Origin: Microbacterium horticulturae
GTDB lineage: Bacteria; Actinomycetota; Actinomycetes; Actinomycetales; Microbacteriaceae
Direction: 5' to 3'
Length of the DNA stretch: 64,000 nt
NCBI RefSeq assembly: GCF_029094505.1
Contig: NZ_CP119108.1
Location: 1,984,001 to 2,048,000 of the forward strand
Made by a program: the position numbers and the translations under genes. A model generated the notes under the pieces. The model was not told the origin of the DNA, made no database searches, and saw only the letters and a list, made by a program, of their open reading frames with translations. Of the stretch, positions 7,253 through 15,814 are shown piece by piece; position 1 is the stretch's first letter; every line of letters begins with the position of its first letter.

Positions 7253-8310
7253 GCCCGCAGGCCTTTTTCCACGGCCTCGATCTGCGCGATCGGCACCCGC
7301 TCCTCGTCGTGGTGCGCCAGCAGCGGGTCTCCGGGGCCGTAATTGACAGCCGGGATGCCCAGCGCCGAGAACCGCGCCACATCCGTCCAGCCGTACTTGG
7401 GCTGTGCGACCGCGTTCACCGCTGCCAGGAACTCCTGGGCCAGCGGAGCGTCCAGCCCGGGGCGGGCGCCGGCCGCGGCATCCGTGATCTCGATCTCGAA
7501 TCCCTCGAACACCGTGCGCAGGTGGCCCGCGGCCTGCTCGACAGAACGGTTCGGAGCGAAGCGGTAGTTGACCTCGACCTCGCACAGGTCGGGGATGACA
7601 TTGCCGGCGACCCCGCCCGTGATGCGCACCGCATTGAGCCCCTCGCGGTAGACGAGACCCTCGACCTCGACCTCTCGCGGGCGGTATTCGGCCAGCCGCG
7701 CCAGCACCGGCGCGGCCCCGTGGATCGCGTTCTCGCCCACCCAGGCCCGCGCACTGTGGGCCCGCACACCGTGGGTGCGCACGACGGCGCGCATCGTGCC
7801 GTTGCAGCCGCCTTCGACGGCGCCGTTCGAGGGCTCGCCCAGGATCGCGAAGTCACCGGCGAACAGGTCGGGACGCGACTGTGACAGGCGGTTCAGGCCG
7901 TTGCGCGCGGCATCCACCTCTTCATGGTCGTACCACATCCATGTGATGTCGACGCGGGGATCTGACAGTTCCGCCGCGAGCTTGAGCTGCACGGCCAGAC
8001 CCGACTTCATGTCGACGGTGCCGCGTCCCCAGATGTACGGCTCGCCGTCGATCTCGATGTTGCGTGTGGGCACGTTGCCGTTGATCGGCACGGTGTCGAT
8101 ATGCCCGGCGATCACGACGCGCTGCGGCTTGCCGCCGTTCGTCCGCGCCACGATGACGTCGCCGTCGCGAAGGACCTCCAGGTGCGCGGACGCGCGCACA
8201 GCCTTCTCGATGGCATCGGCGAGCAGCGTCTCGTCGTCGGACACGCTCGGGATGTCGCACACGGCCCTGGTCAGATCGGCAGAGGTTGCGGTCAGGTCGA
8301 GCTGCGGCAT
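7234..8310 (-). CDS. dapE: Succinyl-diaminopimelate desuccinylase
   Basis: This 358-residue M20-family metallohydrolase is of the shorter actinobacterial DapE type. Metal ligands are visible: H70 in AGHIDTVP, D100 in GRGTVDMKSG, and E130/E131 in WYDHEEVDAARNG, where one Glu is the catalytic base. The dimerisation (lid) domain occupies about 170-285. The enzyme removes succinate from N-succinyl-LL-2,6-diaminopimelate in the succinylase branch of lysine and peptidoglycan precursor synthesis. It is divergent from dapD across only 62 bp, and dapC lies 7.5 kb away, so the same pathway is represented three times in this window. Confidence 0.95.
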   Translation of the reverse strand: MPQLDLTATSADLTRAVCDIPSVSDDETLLADAIEKAVRASAHLEVLRDGDVIVARTNGGKPQRVVIAGHIDTVPINGNVPTRNIEIDGEPYIWGRGTVDMKSGLAVQLKLAAELSDPRVDITWMWYDHEEVDAARNGLNRLSQSRPDLFAGDFAILGEPSNGAVEGGCNGTMRAVVRTHGVRAHSARAWVGENAIHGAAPVLARLAEYRPREVEVEGLVYREGLNAVRITGGVAGNVIPDLCEVEVNYRFAPNRSVEQAAGHLRTVFEGFEIEITDAAAGARPGLDAPLAQEFLAAVNAVAQPKYGWTDVARFSALGIPAVNYGPGDPLLAHHDEERVPIAQIEAVEKGLRAWLSPS

Positions 8311-8372
8311 CCCCCGAGTCTATCCGCGTCATTGAAGACGCCCTTGTGCGCCGTGGCGGCTAGCGTGGAGGT

Positions 8373-9326
8373 ATGAGCGATGAGCGGTGGATCTACGGAG
8401 CAGGCCTGACGACCGTGGCGTTGGACGGCACGGTGCTCGACGCCTGGTACCCGTACCCGCGCACAGGGCACGCCGACGGCACGACCCAGGCGACGCGCGC
8501 GGCCGAGCTGCAGGCCGCTGTCGGCGAGGATCCGCGTCGCGACGTGCGCGTGGAGATCGTCGAGCTGGAGATCGATCTGGATGCCGCACCCGCCTCGACC
8601 GCGGACGTCTACCTGCGTCTGCATGCCCTGTCGCACCGGCTCGTGGCTCCGAACCAGCTGAACCTCGACGGCATCTTCTCCTTTCTACCGATCGTCGCGT
8701 TCACCAACGCCGGCCCGGTACGACCAGAAGATCTGGAGCGTCTGCGCCCGCACCTGCGTGCCGCCGGCATCCAAGTGCACAGTCTCGACAAGTTCCCGCG
8801 TCTGACCGACTACGTCACCCCGCCCGGGGTCCGGATCGGCGATGCATCACGTGTGCGTCTGGGCGCGCACCTCGCCCCCGGCACCACGGTGATGCACGAG
8901 GGCTTCGTCAACTACAACGCCGGCACCCTGGGTGCGTCGATGGTCGAAGGCCGCGTCTCACAGGGCGTCGTCGTGGGCGACGGCAGCGATATCGGCGGCG
9001 GCGCTTCCATCATGGGCACGCTGTCGGGCGGCGGCACCCATCGCGTCTCGATCGGAGCACGGTGCCTGCTGGGCGCGAACGCCGGGATCGGCATTTCGCT
9101 CGGCGACGACTGCGTCGTCGAGGCGGGTCTGTACATCACCGGCGGCACGAAGGTCATCCTCGCCGACGAGCCCGCCCGCGCCGACGGCGCCCGACCGACC
9201 GCCAAGGCGGCCGCACTGTCCGGCCGGCCTGGACTGCTGTTCCGGCGCAACTCGCTGTCGGGTTCGGTCGAGGTGCTCCGCCGCGGCGGCACCGGGGTCA
9301 CCCTCAACGACGCGCTGCACGCCTGA
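8373..9326 (+). CDS. dapD: 2,3,4,5-tetrahydropyridine-2,6-dicarboxylate N-succinyltransferase
   Basis: The 317-residue enzyme has an N-terminal alpha/beta domain and a C-terminal left-handed beta-helix built from hexapeptide repeats (about 150-280, with VMHEGFVNYNAGTLG and the Gly-rich IGGGASIMGTLSGGG). The long form and the NYNAGTLG signature are those of the actinobacterial DapD group. It transfers succinyl from succinyl-CoA to tetrahydrodipicolinate. The ATG at 8373 follows GTGGAGGT. The divergent dapE and the nearby dapC complete the succinylase path to meso-diaminopimelate. Confidence 0.95.
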   Translation: MSDERWIYGAGLTTVALDGTVLDAWYPYPRTGHADGTTQATRAAELQAAVGEDPRRDVRVEIVELEIDLDAAPASTADVYLRLHALSHRLVAPNQLNLDGIFSFLPIVAFTNAGPVRPEDLERLRPHLRAAGIQVHSLDKFPRLTDYVTPPGVRIGDASRVRLGAHLAPGTTVMHEGFVNYNAGTLGASMVEGRVSQGVVVGDGSDIGGGASIMGTLSGGGTHRVSIGARCLLGANAGIGISLGDDCVVEAGLYITGGTKVILADEPARADGARPTAKAAALSGRPGLLFRRNSLSGSVEVLRRGGTGVTLNDALHA

Positions 9327-9361
9327 GCATGGCGTAGCACTCACTCCGCGGCGGGTGCAGA

Positions 9362-9382
9362 ATGGTTCGGTGACCGAACCAT
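9362..9382. promoter_or_regulatory. Perfect 10-bp palindrome across the marR start codon
   Basis: The arm ATGGTTCGGT (9362-9371), a single central G (9372) and the exact complement ACCGAACCAT (9373-9382) form a 21-bp dyad. The GTG initiation codon (9370-9372) lies in its centre. MarR proteins bind such dyads, so this is a strong candidate autoregulatory operator for the marR-ABC exporter operon. Confidence 0.7.
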
Positions 9383-9834
9383 CTGACGACGCGCGCGCAG
9401 CGGCTCTCGCCCTCTCGCGGACCGCGCGCATGCTCGAACAGGCGCTCGCCCGCGACACGACATCCGGGCTGAGCCTGTCTGACTATCGCCTTCTCACCGC
9501 CGTCGCCGGCGGCGAGGGGCGCGCCTCGCGGCTTGCCCGCCGCCTCGCGGTCGGCAAGCCCAGCGTCAGCGCGTCGGTGGAGTCGCTCGTTCGGCGCGGC
9601 CTGCTCGCACGCAGCGCCGGCATCGCCGATCAACGCGCCACCGACCTGACGGTCACGTCCCACGGTCATACCGTGCTCGCCGATGCAGATCGTGCGGTCG
9701 CGGGGTTGGTGAGCGACATCGCGGACCGCACTCCCCGTCCCGGCGCCACGCTGTCCGCTCTCGCCGCATTCGGCGTCGCACTCGAACAGCGGCAGAGCGA
9801 GATCGCCGCCCGCCGCGCGGAGGGCCGCGCATGA
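9370..9834 (+). CDS. MarR-family transcriptional regulator
   Basis: The 154-residue protein starts at GTG 9370 (VTEPSDDARA). A helical dimerisation segment leads into a winged helix-turn-helix (about 38-105: SLSDYRLLTAVAGG, then LARRLAVGKPSVSASVESLVRRGLLARS). The wing carries the MarR-typical D-R-A-T-D segment (DQRATDLTVTSHG). MarR proteins repress efflux and stress genes and are released by small aromatic ligands. The stop overlaps the start of the ABC exporter (ATGA), so repressor and pump form one operon. The perfect palindrome over its own start codon suggests autorepression that would control both genes. Confidence 0.88.
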   Translation: MTEPSDDARAAALALSRTARMLEQALARDTTSGLSLSDYRLLTAVAGGEGRASRLARRLAVGKPSVSASVESLVRRGLLARSAGIADQRATDLTVTSHGHTVLADADRAVAGLVSDIADRTPRPGATLSALAAFGVALEQRQSEIAARRAEGRA

Positions 9835-12800
9835 CGACATCGGCGAAGAGCACGTCGCCCCGCGATCCCGGCTGGATGCGGCGCCTCAGCCGCTATCTTC
9901 TGCGCCACCGCCGCAACCTCGTGATCGCGCTGAGTGCGGCGGTGCTCGGAGCGGCCTGTCAGGTCGCCACTCCCCTGGTCGCCCGTACGATCGTCGATGA
10001 CGTCATCGTCGCGGGATCCGCCCCGCTGCTGCCGTGGCTGGCCCTGCTCGTCGTCCTCGCTGTGCTCGGGTTCGGCTTCGCGTACCTGCGCCGCTACCGT
10101 GGTGGCCGCATCGGCCTCGACGTACAGAACGACCTGCGCAATGACATGCACGACAAGCTGCAGACGATGGATGCCGCGACCCTGAGCACGATGCCGACCG
10201 GGCAGCTGGTCGCCCGGGCCAACTCCGACACGGCGCTCGTCCAGGGGCTGTTGAACTTCGTGCCCATGCTCAGCGGCAACGTGCTCATGATGGCGCTGTC
10301 GCTCGTCGTCATGTTCGTGCTCTCGCCTCTGCTCGCGCTCATCAGCCTGGCCATCGTGCCGGCGCTCGTCGGCACCAGCTACCGCATGCGCAGTCGCGTG
10401 TTCCCGGCGAGTTGGGACGGCCAGCAGCGCGAGGGCGAGCTGGCCGGCATCGTCGACGAGGACATCGCCGGAGTCCGCGTCGTCAAGGCGTTCGGCCAGG
10501 AGCGACGCGAGCTCGGCCGGCTCACGGATGCCGCCGGCCGCCTCTACGGCTCGCAGATGCGCGCGGTGCGCATCCAGTCCCGCTTCCAGCCGCTGCTCGA
10601 GGCCATCCCCGTGCTCGGGCAGGTCGGCATCCTGGCAGTGGGCGGTTGGCTCGCGCTGAACGGCTCGATCACGCTCGGTACATTCCTGGCGTTCTCGACC
10701 TACATCGCCAAGCTCATGGCGCCCTCACGGCAGCTCGCCGGCATGCTCACCATCGCCCAGCAGGCCCGTGCGGGCGTCGAGCGCATCTTCCAGCTGCTCG
10801 ACCTGCGGCCCACGGTCACCGATGCGCCCGATGCTGTGGATCTCGGCCCCCAGCCCGGACCCGTCGTCTTCGACGATGTCACCTTCGCCTACCCGGGCGG
10901 AGCCCCGGTGCTCGACGGATTCTCACTGACGATAAACCCCGGCGAACGCGTCGCGCTGGTCGGCGCCAGCGGCAGCGGCAAGTCGACAGTGGGCAGACTG
11001 CTCGTGCGCTCCTACGATCCCGATGCCGGAGCCGTCGCGATCGGCGGTCGTGATGTGCGCGAGGTGCGTCTCGCGTCGCTGCGCGCCAGCGTGGGCATGG
11101 CATTCGAAGACGCCTTCCTCTTCTCCGAGTCGGTCCGCGACAACATCGCGTACGGGGCGCCCGAGGCCACCGACGAGCAGATCGAGCGGGCCGCGCGCGC
11201 CGCTCAGGCCCACGACTTCATCATGGCACTCCCGCACGGCTATGACACTGTCGTGGGCGAACGGGGGCTGAGCCTTTCCGGCGGGCAGCGCCAGCGCGTC
11301 GCGTTGGCCCGGGCGATCCTCCGCGACCCGGCGATTCTCGTCCTCGACGACGCCACCAGCGCCGTCGATGCCCGCACCGAGCAGACGATCCACGACGCGC
11401 TGCGGTCGGTGTCCGAGCGTCGCACCGTGCTGCTCGTGGCGCATCGCCATTCGACCCTGCACCTGGCCGATCGCATCGTCGTGCTCGAAGAGGGCCGGGT
11501 CGTCGCCGAAGGCACCCACGACGAACTCATCGACGCGAGCGCCACGTACCGCGCGCTGTTCGGCGACGGCGAGGTGCCCGACGAGAACATCGCGGACGAT
11601 GGTCGGGATGCCGCGGCCGTTGCGACTCCGCGTCTCTCGGCCGCGTCCCTCGACCGCCCTCACACGGCGAAGAGCCGGGCGCGAGCGCAGGCTGTGAGCG
11701 CGCCGAGCCTCGGCATGGGGCTCGGCGGCACCGGCGGGGGGCTGCGCGGCTCGCTCGCGCCCACCCCCGAGCTGCTGGCACAGGTGGCGAAGCTCCCTCC
11801 GGTCATCGATCATCCCGACGTCGACATGGCGCGCGAAGGACGCCGCCAGCCCGAGTTCAGCCTCGGCTCGCTGCTGCGTGAGTTCCGCCGTCCGCTCCTG
11901 TTCGCGCTCGTCTTTGTCGTGATCGACGCGCTTGCGGGCCTCCTCGGGCCGGCCGTGGTCAAGGCGGGCATCGACGAGGGCGTCGCCGTCGGGGCGGCGA
12001 ACGTGCTGTTCGCGGCATCCATCGTCTATTTCGCCATCGCGATCGTCGACATGTTCACCGGCATGGCCGAGTCGTTCGTCAGCGGCCGCGCCGCGCAGCG
12101 GATCATGCTGTCGCTGCGCGTACGCGTGTTCTCCCAGCTGCAGCGACTGTCGCTCGACTACTACGAACGTGAGATGGCCGGGCGCATCATGACGCGGATG
12201 ACCACCGACATCGACCAGTTCGAGTCGCTGCTGCAGAACGGCCTGCTGGGGGCGCTCGTGGCCGGTGTGACATTCGTCGGCGTGGCGGTGGCACTGGTGG
12301 TGGTGGATGCCCCGCTCGGCCTCGCCGTCTTGACGATCATCATCCCGCTGGCGCTGGCCACGGTCTGGTTCCGACGTAGCGCCGCGCGGCTGTACGACGT
12401 CGCCCGGGAGCGGATCGCGATCGTGAACGCCGCCTTCCAGGAGAGCCTGGCGGGCGTGCGCGAGTCGCAGGCGTTCACGCACGAGCAGGAGACCATGCGC
12501 ACGTTCCACGGTCACGGCGCCGCGTATCTGCGCTCGCGGGTGGCCGCCCAGCGCCTCGTCGCGGTGTACTTCCCGTTCGTGCAGTTCCTTTCGGCGATCG
12601 CCGACGTGATCGTGCTCGGTCTCGGCGCCTCCCTCATCGCGCACGGGCAGCTGACAGCAGGAGCGCTCATCGCCTTCCTGCTGTACATCGACATGTTCTT
12701 CTCGCCGATCCAGCAGCTGTCACAGGTCTTCGATGCCTGGCAGCAGACCCGCGTCTCGGTGACGCGTATCGCTGAGCTCATGCGCTTGGAGACCCTCACC

Positions 12801-13649
12801 CCCGATGCCGACGAGCCGATGCCGGTCGGCAGGCTCTCCGGCGAGGTCATGCTTGACGAAGTGCACTTCGCCTATCCGACGGCGCCGGTCTCTTCACGGC
12901 TGCGCGGCCCGCGGGACGCGAAGGCCCTCAGCGAGGTCGTGCCGATGCCGCCGACGGAGGCGCTCAGCGGCATCGCCCTCACTGTGCCGGCCGGGCGCAC
13001 CGTCGCCCTCGTGGGAGAGACCGGCGCCGGCAAGTCCACCGTGATGAAGCTCATCGCGCGGTTCTACGATCCCGATGCGGGCGCCGTGCGCGCCGACGGC
13101 ACCGACCTGCGCGCCCTGGAACTGAGCGGGTACCGCGGACGCCTGGGCTATGTGCCGCAGGAATCGTTCCTGTTCACGGGCACGATCGGTGAGAACATCG
13201 CGTATGGACGGCCGGACGCCACGGCCGACGACATCGCGCGGGCAGCCGAGGCCGTCGGCGCCCACCGCATGATCGAGGCTCTCCCCGCGCGCTACGACAC
13301 CGAGATCTCGGAGCGCGGAGCGTCGCTGTCGGCCGGGCAGCGCCAGCTCGTCGCGCTCGCGCGCGCGGAATTGGTCGATCCGGCGATCCTGCTTCTGGAC
13401 GAGGCGACGTCGAACCTCGACCTCGCGACCGAGGCGCGCGTGACCGACGCCATGCACCGACTCACTCGCGACCGCACGACGGTGCTCATCGCGCATCGCC
13501 TGCAGACGGCGATGCATGCCGATCGGATCGTGGTCCTCGACCACGGACGCATCGCCGAGACCGGCACCCACGACGAGCTGTTGCGCGCCGACGGCGCCTA
13601 CGCGGCGATGTGGCGCGCGTTCGAGCTCTCCGGCAGCCGCGCGGGTTGA
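9831..13649 (+). CDS. Fused heterodimer-type ABC multidrug exporter (TMD-NBD-TMD-NBD)
   Basis: The single 1272-residue chain contains two complete half-transporters. The first has six helices (about 25-320), Walker A GASGSGKST at about 378, signature LSGGQRQR at about 482, and Walker B ending LVLDDATSAVD at about 503. The second half starts at about 690 and has Walker A GETGAGKST at about 1062, signature LSAGQRQL, and Walker B LLLDEATSNLD at about 1187. The first Walker B has Asp where the catalytic Glu normally stands, so one ATP site is predicted degenerate, as in heterodimeric exporters. A linker of about 100 residues, rich in Ala/Gly/Ser, joins the halves. Fused pumps of this design are known in mycobacteria (Rv0194). 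The gene is coupled to marR; the substrate is unknown. Confidence 0.92.
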   Translation: MTTSAKSTSPRDPGWMRRLSRYLLRHRRNLVIALSAAVLGAACQVATPLVARTIVDDVIVAGSAPLLPWLALLVVLAVLGFGFAYLRRYRGGRIGLDVQNDLRNDMHDKLQTMDAATLSTMPTGQLVARANSDTALVQGLLNFVPMLSGNVLMMALSLVVMFVLSPLLALISLAIVPALVGTSYRMRSRVFPASWDGQQREGELAGIVDEDIAGVRVVKAFGQERRELGRLTDAAGRLYGSQMRAVRIQSRFQPLLEAIPVLGQVGILAVGGWLALNGSITLGTFLAFSTYIAKLMAPSRQLAGMLTIAQQARAGVERIFQLLDLRPTVTDAPDAVDLGPQPGPVVFDDVTFAYPGGAPVLDGFSLTINPGERVALVGASGSGKSTVGRLLVRSYDPDAGAVAIGGRDVREVRLASLRASVGMAFEDAFLFSESVRDNIAYGAPEATDEQIERAARAAQAHDFIMALPHGYDTVVGERGLSLSGGQRQRVALARAILRDPAILVLDDATSAVDARTEQTIHDALRSVSERRTVLLVAHRHSTLHLADRIVVLEEGRVVAEGTHDELIDASATYRALFGDGEVPDENIADDGRDAAAVATPRLSAASLDRPHTAKSRARAQAVSAPSLGMGLGGTGGGLRGSLAPTPELLAQVAKLPPVIDHPDVDMAREGRRQPEFSLGSLLREFRRPLLFALVFVVIDALAGLLGPAVVKAGIDEGVAVGAANVLFAASIVYFAIAIVDMFTGMAESFVSGRAAQRIMLSLRVRVFSQLQRLSLDYYEREMAGRIMTRMTTDIDQFESLLQNGLLGALVAGVTFVGVAVALVVVDAPLGLAVLTIIIPLALATVWFRRSAARLYDVARERIAIVNAAFQESLAGVRESQAFTHEQETMRTFHGHGAAYLRSRVAAQRLVAVYFPFVQFLSAIADVIVLGLGASLIAHGQLTAGALIAFLLYIDMFFSPIQQLSQVFDAWQQTRVSVTRIAELMRLETLTPDADEPMPVGRLSGEVMLDEVHFAYPTAPVSSRLRGPRDAKALSEVVPMPPTEALSGIALTVPAGRTVALVGETGAGKSTVMKLIARFYDPDAGAVRADGTDLRALELSGYRGRLGYVPQESFLFTGTIGENIAYGRPDATADDIARAAEAVGAHRMIEALPARYDTEISERGASLSAGQRQLVALARAELVDPAILLLDEATSNLDLATEARVTDAMHRLTRDRTTVLIAHRLQTAMHADRIVVLDHGRIAETGTHDELLRADGAYAAMWRAFELSGSRAG

Positions 13650-13650
13650 G

Positions 13651-14412
13651 TCAGGTGCGAATGCGGACCGAAAGGCACGTGACGCATCCCTCAAGCTTCT
13701 CGAACTCGGTCACCGGGGTCTCGACGACCTGCCAGCCCCGTTCGCGCAGCAGCGCCACGGTGCGCGGCGCCGACGCCGAGATGAGGACAGCGCGATCGTC
13801 CAGCACGACGACGGCGCTGCCTTCGGGCTCCGGGATCGGCAGGAAGGTCGGGAAGGCCGAGACGTCGTCGACCAGGGGCTCGTAGCCGATCACGGTGCCG
13901 TCGGCCAGCGCGGTGACGGCGGTCTTCAAATGCAGCACCTTCGTGACGGGCACCGCGACGACATCCCACCCGCGCGGCGCGAGCAGCGCGCGCAACTGGG
14001 CGATCCCCGCGTCGTTCGTGCGGGATGAGCGGCCGACATAGGCCGTCCGGCCGACCTTCAGCACGTCACCGCCTTCGAGAGTGCCGGGCTCGTCGATCTC
14101 CGCGAACGGAATGCGGGATGCCGCAACTGCCCGCCGCGCGGTAGTGATCTCGTCGCGTCGCGAGAGCGCGCCCGGGCGGGTGATCACCGCAAGACCGTCG
14201 AAGAACACGACGGTGTCTTCGACGAAGACGCCGTCGGGATTCTCGTCTGCGGCGCTCAGTGGCGTGACATCCCAGCCTCGCGCACGGAACACGTCCACGT
14301 AGTCGTCCCACTGCGCACGCGCGAGGTCGGCGTCGACGTCCACACGCGGGAGATGCGTGAGCTCGCCCTCGACAAGACGCGGGGACGGCTGCCGCACGAG
14401 CAGCGCGGGCAT
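13651..14412 (-). CDS. Dimethylarginine dimethylaminohydrolase (DDAH)-like amidinohydrolase
   Basis: This 253-residue pentein-fold protein has the family landmarks in order: FVEDTVVF at 63-70, E113 in LEGGDVLKVG, H161 in KVLHLKTAV, and a C-terminal EGCVTCLSVR with the likely nucleophile C246. These match the Glu-His-Cys triad of Pseudomonas DDAH (E114, H162, C249) in spacing. The reaction would be hydrolysis of N-omega-methylated arginine to citrulline and methylamines, though arginine-deiminase-like or other amidine substrates cannot be excluded. The start codon overlaps the gltA stop (TGATG), so it is translationally coupled to citrate synthase, and it ends 1 bp from the convergent ABC exporter. 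Confidence 0.85.
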   Translation of the reverse strand: MPALLVRQPSPRLVEGELTHLPRVDVDADLARAQWDDYVDVFRARGWDVTPLSAADENPDGVFVEDTVVFFDGLAVITRPGALSRRDEITTARRAVAASRIPFAEIDEPGTLEGGDVLKVGRTAYVGRSSRTNDAGIAQLRALLAPRGWDVVAVPVTKVLHLKTAVTALADGTVIGYEPLVDDVSAFPTFLPIPEPEGSAVVVLDDRAVLISASAPRTVALLRERGWQVVETPVTEFEKLEGCVTCLSVRIRT

Positions 14413-15710
14413 CAGACGGTCCCGGGGTAGTTCCGCTCGGGCGAGCCGATGTACAGCTGCTGGGGGCGCCCGATCTTCGTCTGCGGGTCGCCGACAGCCT
14501 CACGCCACTGCGCGAGCCAGCCGGGAAGCCGGCCGATCGCGAACAGGACGGTGAACATCCGCGTCGGGAACCCCATGGCCTTGTAGATCACGCCGGTGTA
14601 GAAGTCGACGTTCGGGTAGAGGCGGCGCTCGACGAAGTAGTCGTCGGCGAGGGCGATCTCTTCGAGCTCCTTGGCGAGGTCGAGCAGGGGATCTTTGACA
14701 CCCAGCTCGCGCAGCACCTCATCGGCCGACTCCTTGACGAGCTTTGCACGCGGGTCGTAGTTCTTGTAGACCCGGTGGCCGAAGCCCATGAGCTTGACGC
14801 CCTCTTCTTTGTTCTTCACGCGCTCGACGAAGCGCTGCACGCTCTCGCCCGAGTCGCGAATGCGACCGAGCATCGTCAGCACGGCCTCGTTGGCCCCGCC
14901 ATGGAGCGGGCCGGAAAGCGCCTGGATGCCGGCCGATATCGAGGCGAACTGATTCGCGCCCGTCGAACCGACCAGTCTGACCGTCGACGTCGACGCGTTC
15001 TGCTCGTGGTCCTCGTGCAGGATCAGCAGGAGCTCGAGGGCCTTCGACATCACCGGATTGACGTCGTACTGCTCGCTGTGGACGCCGAAGTTCAGCTTCA
15101 GGAAGTTGTCGACGAAACTCAGCGAGTTGTCGGGGTAGAGGAACGCCTGTCCCACGCTCTTCTTGTGCGCATATGCGGCGATGACCGGGAGCTTCGCGAG
15201 CATGCGGACGGTGTTGAGCTCGACATGCTCGGGATTGTGCGGGTCGGTCTGACCCTCGTAGTACGTCGACAGCGCCGACACGGCCGACGACAGCACCGAC
15301 ATCGGGTGGGCGGTATGCGGCAGTGCCGAGAAGAAGTGCTTGAGGTCTTCGTGCAGCAGCGTGTGCCGCCGGATGCGGTCGTCGAAGTCGCTGAGCTCGG
15401 ACGCGGTGGGCAGCTCTCCGTAGAGCAGCAGCCAGGCGACCTCAAGATACGAGCTGTTCTTCGCGAGCTGCTCGATCGGATAGCCGCGATACCGCAGGAT
15501 GCCTTCGTCGCCGTCGATGTAGGTGATCTCCGACTTGGTCGCGGAGGTGTTCACGAACCCGTAGTCGAGTGCGGTGTGGCCGGTCTGACGGGTGAAGGTC
15601 GAGACGTCGATGCTCGGATTGCCGTCGGTTCCCCGCAGGATGGGGAATTCGGCGGTACGACCAGCGATGGTGAGGGTGGCGACGTCCTCCTGTGCTCCCG
15701 TGTCGGACAC
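14412..15710 (-). CDS. gltA: Citrate synthase
   Basis: The 432-residue type II citrate synthase has the catalytic residues visible in GPLHGGANEAVL (His), GFGHRVYKNYDPRA (His) and DFYTGVIYKAMGFP (Asp). The start GTG 15710 follows an excellent ribosome site AAGGAGG. It condenses oxaloacetate with acetyl-CoA at the entry of the TCA cycle in the cytoplasm. Length and N-terminal strand-rich domain (TLTIAGRTAEFPILRGTDG) match hexameric bacterial enzymes. The downstream DDAH-like gene overlaps its stop. Upstream, dapC is transcribed in the same direction, ending about 100 bp away. Confidence 0.96.
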   Translation of the reverse strand: MSDTGAQEDVATLTIAGRTAEFPILRGTDGNPSIDVSTFTRQTGHTALDYGFVNTSATKSEITYIDGDEGILRYRGYPIEQLAKNSSYLEVAWLLLYGELPTASELSDFDDRIRRHTLLHEDLKHFFSALPHTAHPMSVLSSAVSALSTYYEGQTDPHNPEHVELNTVRMLAKLPVIAAYAHKKSVGQAFLYPDNSLSFVDNFLKLNFGVHSEQYDVNPVMSKALELLLILHEDHEQNASTSTVRLVGSTGANQFASISAGIQALSGPLHGGANEAVLTMLGRIRDSGESVQRFVERVKNKEEGVKLMGFGHRVYKNYDPRAKLVKESADEVLRELGVKDPLLDLAKELEEIALADDYFVERRLYPNVDFYTGVIYKAMGFPTRMFTVLFAIGRLPGWLAQWREAVGDPQTKIGRPQQLYIGSPERNYPGTV

Positions 15711-15814
15711 GAGGCCTCCTTGTGATTCGTGGCATCCGGGGTCCCATACAGCCTAGTCCGCCCTCAGGCACACTGAGACATCCGCCAAACGATCCGGCGG
15801 TTGATGGTGAGATG

